A stretch of DNA of 64,000 bases. Origin: an uncultured Pseudomonadota bacterium. GTDB taxonomy: Bacteria; Myxococcota_A; UBA796; GCA-2862545. The stretch is taken from assembly GCA_913061235.1 (NCBI GenBank), contig CAJXTB010000021.1:53863-117862 (forward strand), read 5' to 3'. Every line of letters starts with the position of its first letter. Within the stretch, counting starts at the first letter, position 1. The position numbers were made by a program, and so were the translations under genes. Below the pieces are notes generated by a model. That model searched no databases. It was not told the origin of the DNA and worked only from the letters and a program-made list of their open reading frames with translations. Positions 56,001-62,407 of this stretch are shown in pieces.

Positions 56001-58605
56001 CGCTGACATGAACGCGACTGAGGCCATCTACCTGTGCCGCGCTGGCATTCCAGAAGAGTTCTTCTCTACGAACAAGACCGACTGTAATGACAACGATGAG
56101 CTGATCAATCCGTCAGCAGTCGAGGTCTGCAACAACGATGATACCAACTGCAACGGCATCATTGATGAGCCGAACTCTAGTGGTGACCCACCCTTGAACA
56201 CCACCACCTTCTACATTGATGCAGATGGTGACGGGTACGGTATCGAAGGCCAGGAGACCCTACAGTTCTGCGAAGGCTTCATTGTCAACGCCCCGCTGTC
56301 CGAGCGCCTTGAGTGTGCACACGACGGCGTGCCGGACATCGACCCCGACAACATTGATACCGAACTGTTGGCCCGCTACGGCATCAAGTTCGGTGGTGAT
56401 TGCTACTCGGTCTTCTCGACCGATTGCTACGACGATGAAGTTCGTATCCATCCTGTGTTCCCAGGTGAGCCTCACGAGGAGCGCATGGACGGCTGGGACA
56501 ACGACTGTGACGGATTCATTCCTGCCATTGAGCTCGACCTCGACAACGATGGTCAGCTACCCCTGCTGCCTGTAAGCTCCGGCGCCTCGGTGGCCGGTGC
56601 GGTCCGGCCTGCTGGTGAGTGGACGTCTACCGACACGTTCTTGAACGTGGCAGAGTTCAACATCTTGGCGGGTGCTTCCACCAATACCATTCCGGCGAAC
56701 AACGACTACGGTGTACCCAACGTCACCGAAGGCCTTGGCCTGGTGGACTGCCACGATGTACTGGCGGCTGACAAGCCCCAGATTCGTCTCGCTGGTGAGT
56801 CTCTCACGCTGGTCTGTCGCGACGAGCTGGACAACGACGGTGCACCCACGGGTCTGTGGGAAGTCGCTGTCGACAGTCTGGACGAGGCCCTGTTCAACGG
56901 TGGTTTCCGTCTGACAGAGGACATCAACGTTCGAACATTGGCGCAGGGTGACTGTGACGATACCTCCGCCAACCGTGAGAAGGGTCGAGCCGAGCGCTGC
57001 GACGGTGTCGACAATGACTGCCTGGACGCTACTCGACTCTTGGTGCACTACGATGCAAACGCCAATGGTCTTCCTGACCATATGGAAGATGGGTCGACCA
57101 CTCGCGGCTACGTCTACGAAGACGAAATCGACTACGACGGTGACGGCCAGCTGGCCTGCATCTCGGGTGAACGTGTCAACCAGCCTGGCAACGACGTGAC
57201 CTTGCTCGGCGGCACTGCCATCGAGACAGATGGCGGCGACTGCAACAACCTCTGCTCGCTGATGTCCACCGAAGAGCCTGCTGTTGACTGTGCAGGCTTT
57301 GCGGAGTGTGGCGACTTGCCACCCACGACCATCGATGAAGACGACGATGGCTACTCACAGTGTGGTGTCTACGGCACCGAAGCGAGCGATGAGACCATCT
57401 TTGTTCTCACCTACGCCTACAACACAGTTGTTGGCAGTGAGCTTGAAGATGAGGTCTGGGACGTCATTCCCCTCGTCATGCCACGCGAACGTGGCAACTC
57501 TGGTGAGGCCGCTGAATGTGACGACGACCATTACGAGGCGATGAACGGCCTGTTGGGTGTGGACAATGTCTTCAATGACTCTCAAGGCATCGCTGACATG
57601 TTGGCGGTGTGCGTCGAGCTGGACGTCTGCCGTGACTTGGCCCGCAATGGCGAGCCCATTCCGGACTTCTGTCCCGAGTTTGAAACCATCGAAGACCTGG
57701 ACCGCCATCGCTGCGTGATCAGTCAGTTGACACTGACACGGGAAGCCGACGGAGAGGTCTTCACCATCCTCACTGGCGACAACTCCGATGACGAGAGCCG
57801 CTTCGGCATGCTCCAGACCGAGTACGACGGCTGCTTGCAGTCGGATGGCGAAGCCTGGTTCCCCGAGCAGGTTGTGCTGCGTTCGGTCTGGTCACGTGAC
57901 CGCATCCGCAACGCGCGTCGCCTGGTCTCTGAATGGGAATGCTACCGTTCAACCAATGAGTTCGGGTGTGGTGGCGTCGATGACCTCGCCGAGCGCATGC
58001 CGGAAGACCTGGTTCTTCGTGACTACAAGGACCGTCGTCCGGGTGGCTTCAACCTGGATGATGACGACTGGCGGACCATGACTGCCACGCAGCTGCGGTC
58101 GGACGCTGGCAATGCCCTCACCTTCAACCGATTTGGCCCTCTTGCACACACTGAAGGCCTGCTGCTTGGTTGTTGGGGTGATGAGGTGTTGGACGGCTTC
58201 GAGGAAGCCGTGACCGGCGGCGTCGTCGGTGGCGACTGTGCGGATGCTGACCTGCCGGAAGCAGAGCCTGCCCCAGAGGGTGAGCTCGACGCGCAGAACC
58301 GTGGTCGCTACGAAGGTCCTGATGACCTGCTCGCCGTCTTCGATGGTCGGCCCATCGACTGTGACGTCTGCACCGACGGCATCGACAACAACTGCAATGA
58401 AACAATCGACTGCCTCGAACCTGCCTGTGCTCGCTGCTACGTCGGCCAGAGCTCTGGCGGCTGTGGCGCAGACGCCTGTCGCGTGGGCGGTTGTTCGTCG
58501 ACATCGACGGGTGGCATCCAGAGTACGGGTGCCCTGTCGTTGCTGATGTTGATGCTTGGCCTCGGCTGGCGTCGTCGCCGTGAAGACGAAGACGTTGCTG
58601 CATAG
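47002..58605 (+). CDS. Giant MopE-like metal-binding-repeat surface protein with MYXO-CTERM-like tail
   Basis: 3867 aa; ATG 47002 is preceded by AAGGA and begins a signal peptide (MLSSWTSRAAALAFTTVSACG); a GTG at 46903 would add 33 non-signal residues. Nearly all of it is repeats of the MopE type: a core such as ELCDTIDNDCDGVVDNG or EVCNGIDDNCVGGIDSD, a spacer like WYxDxDxDGFG, then DCDDxDxxxxPGAxEvC. I count about nineteen full cores and many divergent ones. Each has Cys pairs and Asp-rich loops that probably bind Ca2+ or other metals with disulfide rigidity. The C-terminus (VGGCSSTSTGG, a hydrophobic run, then RRRRE) resembles a myxosortase sorting tail, so it may be anchored at the outer surface. 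MopE itself binds copper in Methylococcus; ligands here are unproven. Confidence 0.88.
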   Translation: MLSSWTSRAAALAFTTVSACGVIALSPLLWSEPVIEDAIAAQPADLDCTTMSDGTTPSGGVLFDPTVANDGPQENRDTVWAADTDGDGVRYEVACLCVKNSACEDVAPGSGVFDDEIIRDTETGWATTFTDCDDDDASIYAADGTTLDAPELCDTIDNDCDGVVDNGALATEVWYKDVDQDGFGETATAFLACASAYGPSTASVSRIAGDCDDADPTRFPGKLEVANDGIDSDCNDGAFLDLPELCNGIDDNDDGTIDEGWPTGDWYEDFDGDGFGDDQGVARTFCLHGPIAGYASNNTDCDDSDALQGGSATEIVDNGIDDDCDLTLGSEDGSNLVAYRQDLDGDAYFDSNVTGIMASDDAAATTALAARGWHLESGLTTGDCDDTEPLMNPAMTEVAWDELDNDCDSQVATFDDGSASAEVCDGFDNDGDGVIDNGIATSAPVADGVVDFYADLDNDGQGDIGRPIDCGATPPPFPAVVATLINTDTDDADCDDQDAGVRLDAAIPESCGPTGAGDGRDNNCDGAADNGIVLSGLIAETEACDAIDNDCDGTVDEGQVLGDFYQDHDLDGDAGLPAVIAQFCSTVSPTPDYYVLAAAGQTDCTDTDDTSSADALAYYVDGDVDGEGDINADAVFSCTPISGSVTNNTDCDDLRGDVGANQPEVCDGVDNNCILGIDEGAAAALTYYDDVDGDGEGDPTTAAVLCPDVATAATNPVVVTNLTDCNDGDALVGDLQPEICDGVDNDCDNAIDEDASDVLRNRVDYFLDADGDTYGVLGGSVVFSTCQPIVRPPPAFVLANPLPATYSASSDDCFDGQGTQTPGGSGDLAIDGDLINPGSVVDLAYDDIDQNCDGQNDYDVDGDGHASTFEVLADFGDTATYRSSSRSFNFPSEDFTADDCDDDPTGDAGTCSNTDSCADDVHGGITNDLVGNTIDNDCDGIPGVDADNDQEASVASGGLDCVDDPNATVGGGFDPDEVNSTATEVWYDDIDLNCDGLSDFDQDLDGFAAIPDGAHGATYTSSNPGVTPDSDSKTCSGAFTGVACVPNLLSTDCDDNPIDDPATCDTPSGVFVNMCASDTNPDVVGDLVNNGVDNDCDDVPGVDMDNDGVASTASGGLDCDDANPAVSPNAGNDRADGPDGSVDNNCDGVPGIDGDDDNFASTASGGTDCDDTNAGVNPGITIDRADGVDGAVDNNCDGVPGIDADGDGQASRLTSGSSGDCDDDDSDDPLNCSASRTCAADIFTGAVEECGDGIDQNCGDDFDGGDPEICDGIDNDCSNGVDDGFVLAAFYDDVDGDGFGTALGASEQACIDATIVGKAPNNDDCNDADPVINPDGLEVCGDGIDNDCNAATPDADGGGGGVEFVCNGIDDNCNGIIDEGAPATAVFYLDGDSDGYGVDTSANSPQTNTNESACAFAEIPGYSLDAGDCDDADPARSPGRVEVCQNGIDEDCNNGTADIAGIEVCDGFDNACGGVDAGLPRVTFYVDADDDGFGDLIGNTGTQYQVYSAPGDNSQEPKYCVEVEFPNATRHKGDCDSTDPAVNPDALEVCSDGIDNNCDGGGDFVGAVPVLDICNGADDDCNGHRDDGMAGDGLAANGLPIDRVEWFTDLDRDGFGRFDQATGILACPEADPNSFGAIARSKNTLDCNDQDATINPDAIEVVEMSGENVAPIQIDNDCDVSRGSAAPDVCDGVDNDGDGEIDEDGGITVDANFDVIDERLPYYPDRDGDGFGDALLTPIYACQGVDIAGYAVVAVGVQDADCGDLDPRVFPGAVEVCTDFEADGTTHIDTDCDGVTGAADGEACDGIDNDCDGIVDDGTPRGDFYADIDGDGVGAGADIGEFCLEADIPGASVLNTDCQPRVASVFPGQTEDCDDGFDNNCDSGSGTNADADGGQEVCNGLDDDCLLGPDDGIGDTAYFLDADGDGFGDPSTEFMACANASGNVPGFVDVGTDCDDADPSVNTNATEVCNGIDDNCVGGIDSDTLDTDPSKRWYPDGDADGYGSSSVADVLIECNRFNYDSGPGAPLTRDNRDCVDGSAATRSGYQIFVNGTDASGGLITERPASFNKTLTAAEINPGQIEVFYDEIDQDCFESSLGRPGLLIDGDQDGDRQACDGSVVYPEPLCPVYFAGADCVDAEDQVSVLGFESNGDAILGVIPASDILFIGSGANPRQITDTPYDGVNQTCRLGTLNGEDVVLDDFDQDGDGFSDEAKVQEAAGGGYVYDPVRPPATDCNDDITNNGTSISPAAFEICNNQVDEDCSGALDDFGNVLNSDAPLTQSFTFYPDLDGDGFGDESAPAYACEPANSEGKLPANQTYISTGRDCNDTVGLVTGFDVRGDRIFPGAPEEYYNGIIQDCDIGNDYDADGDGYASTAEVATDFVGNFGAYDTYVQDNQWDPLPATDCLDNAAEVLAAVGVGNDPPDDPAVTARESNPGRQFEADGVTPLPGGEACDLIDNDCDTIIDEPSQLSFADYYIDRDADGFGASDASGSLEVIEDCKNPSIQDSTQYSETNNDCEDDAITVTAREGTATLDSSLINPGVTDAVYDAIIADCAFDRNDFDKDGDGYASDAAIRTAFGDANNSGVLTYNALYSGSFGGVYLPVGDCNDQDPAINPEYVNPSAIPGQFDGDMAADGIDSDCDGVPGNDRDQDGVPSIESGGADCVDDPAVTLGSGNLTVDADLIFGANDTPGFIKSAAIERYYDDVDQNCDEQNDFDRDGDRSASIDKIDEYRSTRPTWSYLGDDTRPASASYALQPWPQDDCEDGETDVDGRGEDGLYRTAPPDAATSGSVESSIVPGGILASNILPGAIDAPYDGIDQNCDGFDDFDVDTDGFAGEDEVIAYNVASDSSNDPTDKYGVYTDLGTLPASDCVDDNDLINPSAPDDVSNGIDNNCDGSAGIDADGDGFNVADDCNDDNSFVYPGAGERCEVGAQVDDDCDGNPNTVGIPVDTDNDGVIDQYNPEYVTHFVDGVGLTLSGGTVSNLTASRPFYIDADNDGFADMNATEAIYLCRAGIPEEFFSTNKTDCNDNDELINPSAVEVCNNDDTNCNGIIDEPNSSGDPPLNTTTFYIDADGDGYGIEGQETLQFCEGFIVNAPLSERLECAHDGVPDIDPDNIDTELLARYGIKFGGDCYSVFSTDCYDDEVRIHPVFPGEPHEERMDGWDNDCDGFIPAIELDLDNDGQLPLLPVSSGASVAGAVRPAGEWTSTDTFLNVAEFNILAGASTNTIPANNDYGVPNVTEGLGLVDCHDVLAADKPQIRLAGESLTLVCRDELDNDGAPTGLWEVAVDSLDEALFNGGFRLTEDINVRTLAQGDCDDTSANREKGRAERCDGVDNDCLDATRLLVHYDANANGLPDHMEDGSTTRGYVYEDEIDYDGDGQLACISGERVNQPGNDVTLLGGTAIETDGGDCNNLCSLMSTEEPAVDCAGFAECGDLPPTTIDEDDDGYSQCGVYGTEASDETIFVLTYAYNTVVGSELEDEVWDVIPLVMPRERGNSGEAAECDDDHYEAMNGLLGVDNVFNDSQGIADMLAVCVELDVCRDLARNGEPIPDFCPEFETIEDLDRHRCVISQLTLTREADGEVFTILTGDNSDDESRFGMLQTEYDGCLQSDGEAWFPEQVVLRSVWSRDRIRNARRLVSEWECYRSTNEFGCGGVDDLAERMPEDLVLRDYKDRRPGGFNLDDDDWRTMTATQLRSDAGNALTFNRFGPLAHTEGLLLGCWGDEVLDGFEEAVTGGVVGGDCADADLPEAEPAPEGELDAQNRGRYEGPDDLLAVFDGRPIDCDVCTDGIDNNCNETIDCLEPACARCYVGQSSGGCGADACRVGGCSSTSTGGIQSTGALSLLMLMLGLGWRRRREDEDVAA
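47385..58420 (+). repeat. Coding repeat array (MopE-type units)
   Basis: DNA and protein repeats inside the giant gene: units of roughly 90-250 codons built around GACAACGACTGTGACGGC-like cores (IDNDCDG) and TACNNNGANNNNGATGGC-like spacers (DxDxDGFG). The units are diverged, without long identical runs, so this is an old expansion and not a recent duplication. The coding repeats also give long false frames on the opposite strand. Confidence 0.8.
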
Positions 58606-58615
58606 GAAGTGACAT

Positions 58616-58658
58616 GCGACGCGCGGCTCCGCTCGATAGCGGAGAGCATGCGCGTCGC
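58616..58658 (+). promoter_or_regulatory. Long two-part hairpin over the start codon of the nitrilase gene
   Basis: Outer stem GCGACGCGC (58616-58624) pairs with GCGCGTCGC (58650-58658); inner stem CTCCGCT (627-633) pairs with AGCGGAG (638-644) around loop CGAT. The fold covers the Shine-Dalgarno GGAG and the ATG at 58648. No T-run follows, so it is more likely a translational control or RNA end element than a terminator. Confidence 0.65.
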
Positions 58659-59400
58659 AGCCATTCAGTTTGAACCGACACGCGGCCCCTCTTCGGGGTC
58701 GCTTTTTCGTTTGCTACCCCTTGTTGAACAAGCGGCTGCGGACGCGGACCTCGTGGTGTGTCCAGAGATGGCCGCAACGGGGTACCTCTTTCCCTCGGCG
58801 GAGGAAGCGCGAAAGGTCGCTGAGACACCGACAGGACCTACGTTTCAGGCACTGTCAGTCATTGCCGAACGGCACCGGTGTTGGGTCGTCTGTGGATTTG
58901 CTGAAGACGCCGGTGATGTGCTGTACAACAGCGCAATGGTGATTGCCCCAGATGGGACCTTGGTGTTCGTCTACCGCAAGTTGTTGCTGTACGACCCCGA
59001 CTACAACTGGGCCCGCCCAGGAGATGCGGGGGTCGCAATCTTGGAGATGGGCGGCCTGCGGGTGAGCGTAGGCATCTGCATGGACCTGAACAATCCCCAC
59101 TTCGTCCAGTGGCTCGCGGACGCACGCATCGACATCTGTGCTTTTCCCACCAACTGGGTGCATGAAGACACGGTCGATATGCACGCCTACTGGCAGCAAC
59201 GACTGGCGCCGACCCACACGGTCTTGGTCGCTGCAAACCGCTACGGTCAGGAAGACGACACTCCGTTTTCGGGGCAGTCTGCTGTGCTGTCGCGTGCCGG
59301 CGTATTGACCGCGGGACCGAGAGCGGGGGACGGGGTCATTGCAGTCGACCTCCGCCCGTTGTTTAGCGCCACTCTTCAAGGCGTTCCAGACGGTCGATGA
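58648..59400 (+). CDS. Carbon-nitrogen hydrolase (nitrilase superfamily)
   Basis: 250 aa from ATG 58648 (the open frame from 58609 lacks the family's usual start, MRVAAIQFEP). It hydrolyses amides or nitriles of small molecules. The catalytic triad is present: Glu40 (VVCPEMAATGY), Lys111 (YRKLLLYDPD) and Cys144 (GICMDLNNP), with the family-wide NSAMVIAPDG. Length is slightly short of the typical 265-280, without truncation of core motifs. The substrate cannot be read from sequence; the GICMDLN block resembles N-carbamoyl-amino-acid and other aliphatic amidases. It overlaps the convergent M1 gene by 38 bases at the 3' ends. A hairpin covers the start codon. Confidence 0.9.
   Translation: MRVAAIQFEPTRGPSSGSLFRLLPLVEQAAADADLVVCPEMAATGYLFPSAEEARKVAETPTGPTFQALSVIAERHRCWVVCGFAEDAGDVLYNSAMVIAPDGTLVFVYRKLLLYDPDYNWARPGDAGVAILEMGGLRVSVGICMDLNNPHFVQWLADARIDICAFPTNWVHEDTVDMHAYWQQRLAPTHTVLVAANRYGQEDDTPFSGQSAVLSRAGVLTAGPRAGDGVIAVDLRPLFSATLQGVPDGR
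58682..58707 (+). terminator. Intrinsic-terminator-like hairpin inside the nitrilase coding start
   Basis: GCGGCCCC (58682-58689) and GGGGTCGC (58695-58702) form an eight-bp stem with one G-U pair, loop TCTTC, immediately followed by T5 (58703-58707). It lies 77 bases after the giant gene's stop and within codons 12-20 of the nitrilase gene, encoding part of TRGPSSGSLFR. It could end the giant transcript or attenuate the nitrilase mRNA. Confidence 0.7.
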
Positions 59401-61819
59401 TAGCGTCTAGGCGGTCCTGAAGGGTTTCCTGCTCGTCTGCTTCGTCGCCTTCGGGCTCGTCGTCATCTTTGGGTTCGCCCAAGCGTGCGCTGCGCTCTGC
59501 GGCGCTGCGTGCGCGGTCGGCGAGCGCTGGTGAGTCGGTGCTGTTGGCGTAGGCCCTTAGGATGGCGCCGCTGTCTGGAAGGCTGCCCAGCATACGAATG
59601 GTTGCCTGGCGGGTGCGGATGTCCCGGTCGTTCAGCATCGCTGCGATGGATGCGCGTACTTGGTCAATGACATCGGGGTCGTCGAGACGCATGGCAATCT
59701 GAACGAGCGCGCCTTGTGCCACCGTGTTTGTGTACCGCGAACGGGAGGGGTTGAGGGCTCGGGTCAGGTCACGGATGTCGCGCTTGCCCCCTTCTTCACC
59801 CAGGATTTCTGCGGCCAGACTGGACATCCAGCTCGACTCGCTGCGAATCGCGCTTCTGGCTAGCTTCAGGGCGGCGTCTGTGTCGTGACCGGAGAGGGCA
59901 GCCATGGCCGACGCACGGCTGCGGTCATCGGTGTCGGTCTTCGCGGCAAGGGTGAGGGCAGCGATGACAGCATCCGTTGTCGGAGCGTACTTCAACGAGT
60001 CGACGGCCGCTTCACGCATCATGGCGTGGTCGTCCTGTGTGAGCTGTACCAGGGCCGCTACGGCGTCCTCTGTGCCAATGTCTCCTAGACCATAGGCGGA
60101 GAAGACGCGTGCGCGTACGTGGGCGTCTGACGCGGCGTAGCGCTCTAGGGCGGGGACCACGGCATCACCCGTGTCTTCGCTGATTGTGTACAGCGCGGCG
60201 GTCTGGACAAACGCATCGTCGCTGTTGAGTGCTGCTGCCCATGCCTCAGCGGGTTGGTCCTGTTCGAACCGCGCCGGAACGAGCGCTTCTGGGTCCACAA
60301 TGACAAAGTCGGGGGGCGTGTCTAGGTCCAAGGAGAGCTTGGCACCTTCGTCGGAAATCCACACGGTTCGACGCACAATGCCGTCTTCCATTCCAATGGC
60401 GATGTCTACCGGGAAATCCCACGCGTCTTCCATGGCCAGCTCAACAGTGAGCGTGCCTTCGTCGTGCGTCCAGCTGGTCTCGACCGTTGGGTGGCCTTCG
60501 CCGTGAACGAACTGGTCGAACATCCAGGTCAGGTCGCGTCCCCCCGTCTCTTCGAGGCTACGGCGTAGGTCTTCGCTGGTCACGAGACCGTCGCGGTTGC
60601 GCACGATGTATTGATGGATGGCTGCGTCAAAGGCGGGTGTTCCAACCATGGAACGCAGCCAGCGCAGTACCGTGACGCCTTGAACGTATTGGTCCGAATT
60701 CTCGGAGGTGCCCACGCGCGAGTGCGAGCGTGCGGACATGGGTAGACTCGAACGTAGAGCGGCTTTGCGGTCGCTCCACGCGTCTTCGGCTTGGTACAAG
60801 GCACCGTGTTGTTCGCTCATCCAGTCATGGGCGAGAAGCGTTGCGAAGCCCTCGTTCAGCCACAAGTCGGACCACCCGTAGGTCGTGAGAAGGTTGCCGA
60901 ACCACTGGTGGGCCAGCTCATGCATCACGACCGATTCGGTCCCCCAAGGGCGCGGGTCGTCCGCTTCGAGGATGTACCGAGTGTTGAAGGTGACCAGCGT
61001 TGGATTCTCCATGGCGCCGTAGGGGAACCGCTCGGTCACGACCTGCCGGTACAGCGGGTATGCATGGTCGACACCCAGTCGCTCATTGACCCATGGAATC
61101 ATGTCGGATGCGGCGCTCAGCGAGCGCGCGGCGTCGTCCAAGTTCACGCCCTTAGGCGCATACACGGACACACCATTGCCGAGGTCTTGGTCGGTGTATT
61201 CGCCGACCACAACGGTCACCAAGTAGTTGACGATGGGTTGTTCCAGCGCAAAGCGGTGGGTGGTCCAGCCGTCGTCTGCGGGTGTGGTGTCCTGCAGCTC
61301 GCCGCAGGCCAAGGCGACCATTGAGCTTGGAACGGTCACCGCCGTGCTGACCGTGAACTTGTCGTTCGGGAAGTCCCAGCCTGGGTACCAGTAGCGGTTG
61401 TCCTCGTCTTCGCCTTGGCTGTACACGTGAATGGCGTCGTCGCCGCGTGACGGGCTGCGAAAGTGAAGACCGTTTTCCGGGCTACCCGAGTAGTCGATCG
61501 CGACTTCCAGAGCGTTGCCTTCTGCCGGCATCGGAATCTTCATCCAGGTGGCGCCTGTTCGAACGCCTTCAACGACGATGCCGTCAATCCGCACCTGTTC
61601 AATGTCCAAGCCGACCTGGTCGAGAGACAGCCACGCGGACCGCCTGCCAAGGGGAGTGACCGTGTGGGTGACGGTTCCGGCGACGGTTCCGGCGAGTGGG
61701 TCAATGCGGACCGCTAGGTCCATGTGGCGGACGTCCCAGTGCCGGTCGCGAAGGTACTCTCCGGGCAGGTCGTGGGACGGTGCGTCAGCGAGGGCGAGGC
61801 CTAGGACGAGCGCAATCAC
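59363..61819 (-). CDS. M1-family zinc aminopeptidase with C-terminal HEAT repeats
   Basis: 818 aa from GTG 61819, coupled by GTGA with the upstream gene's stop. Short signal (MIALVLGLALADA). The M1 pattern is complete: exopeptidase motif GAMEN at 268-272, HELAH at 300-304 with Glu323 as third zinc ligand (LWLNEGFAT), and a Tyr-containing stretch near SDQYVQGVTVL. It removes N-terminal residues from peptides, probably in the periplasm or outside. Residues about 540-780 are HEAT-like helices (DAHVRARVFSAYGLGDIG, HAMMREAAVDSLKYA) replacing the usual C-terminal domain. The end is an acidic segment and a coiled coil (LQDRLDAIIDRLERLEEWR). Confidence 0.93.
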   Translation of the reverse strand: MIALVLGLALADAPSHDLPGEYLRDRHWDVRHMDLAVRIDPLAGTVAGTVTHTVTPLGRRSAWLSLDQVGLDIEQVRIDGIVVEGVRTGATWMKIPMPAEGNALEVAIDYSGSPENGLHFRSPSRGDDAIHVYSQGEDEDNRYWYPGWDFPNDKFTVSTAVTVPSSMVALACGELQDTTPADDGWTTHRFALEQPIVNYLVTVVVGEYTDQDLGNGVSVYAPKGVNLDDAARSLSAASDMIPWVNERLGVDHAYPLYRQVVTERFPYGAMENPTLVTFNTRYILEADDPRPWGTESVVMHELAHQWFGNLLTTYGWSDLWLNEGFATLLAHDWMSEQHGALYQAEDAWSDRKAALRSSLPMSARSHSRVGTSENSDQYVQGVTVLRWLRSMVGTPAFDAAIHQYIVRNRDGLVTSEDLRRSLEETGGRDLTWMFDQFVHGEGHPTVETSWTHDEGTLTVELAMEDAWDFPVDIAIGMEDGIVRRTVWISDEGAKLSLDLDTPPDFVIVDPEALVPARFEQDQPAEAWAAALNSDDAFVQTAALYTISEDTGDAVVPALERYAASDAHVRARVFSAYGLGDIGTEDAVAALVQLTQDDHAMMREAAVDSLKYAPTTDAVIAALTLAAKTDTDDRSRASAMAALSGHDTDAALKLARSAIRSESSWMSSLAAEILGEEGGKRDIRDLTRALNPSRSRYTNTVAQGALVQIAMRLDDPDVIDQVRASIAAMLNDRDIRTRQATIRMLGSLPDSGAILRAYANSTDSPALADRARSAAERSARLGEPKDDDEPEGDEADEQETLQDRLDAIIDRLERLEEWR

Positions 61820-62310
61820 TTGCTGCGAGCCGCGATGAGGGAGGCGGCAATCTCGGCTGCGCGCTCGTAGCCACTGCCGATTTCTTCCATCAGCTTCTTC
61901 TCAATACGGCCACCAATGAGCGGCAGTCGCACCTTGATTTCCCCGTTGATGACGCGCAGGCATTGCTCGCCCTTCACCGTGACTTCCGTGCGTCCCTTTG
62001 CGGTCACCCGGTCGGACATGACCGTTGGAACCACGTTCCACTCGAGCACATTTGTAGCCGGGTTGAAGCGGCTCGTCTGGTTGTACTCCAGGTGCTTGCT
62101 TCCCATGGCCTTGGCCATGAATCCCGGCAGCTCTTTCTTGGAGACGCATCGAAGAACCGTCACTTCAATGTCGCCCTCGGTGCTCTTGGACACCAGCTCG
62201 CGACGTACGCCGGACTCGGCCTCCAAGCGTTCGTTGAACTCGGGGCTGTCGAAGACCTCCCAGAGCGTGACAGGGTCGCAGGAGAATGTGTTGCGGATGG
62301 ACAGCTTCAT
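61816..62310 (-). CDS. SRPBCC-fold protein, DUF2505-like
   Basis: 164 aa; ATG 62310 has GAGG six bases upstream, whereas the frame open to 62616 covers the divergent protease gene's region. The sequence begins MKLSIRNTFSCDPVTLWEVFDSPEFNERL, the standard start of START/polyketide-cyclase-like (SRPBCC) proteins, and goes on with EVTVLRCVSKKELPGFMAKAM, VLEWNVVPTVMSDRVTAKG and GGRIEKKLMEEIGSGYERAAEIA, which fits DUF2505. The fold forms a hydrophobic ligand cavity; ligand unknown. There is no signal peptide, so it is cytoplasmic. It is followed by the M1 gene via the GTGA overlap. Confidence 0.82.
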   Translation of the reverse strand: MKLSIRNTFSCDPVTLWEVFDSPEFNERLEAESGVRRELVSKSTEGDIEVTVLRCVSKKELPGFMAKAMGSKHLEYNQTSRFNPATNVLEWNVVPTVMSDRVTAKGRTEVTVKGEQCLRVINGEIKVRLPLIGGRIEKKLMEEIGSGYERAAEIAASLIAARSK

Positions 62311-62407
62311 GGGGAACCTCGCGATGGCCACCCCTCTAACGAGAAGATGAGGCATTCGGCAGCACCGACCCTGGCCCATCGACTGATTAGAAGAGTTATC
62401 GGGCGGC

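Noticed and set aside
46903..58605. CRISPR array or satellite DNA in the repeat-rich region
   Set aside because: The repeats are codon-phased, diverged and part of one 3,867-aa protein; no identical direct repeats with unique spacers.
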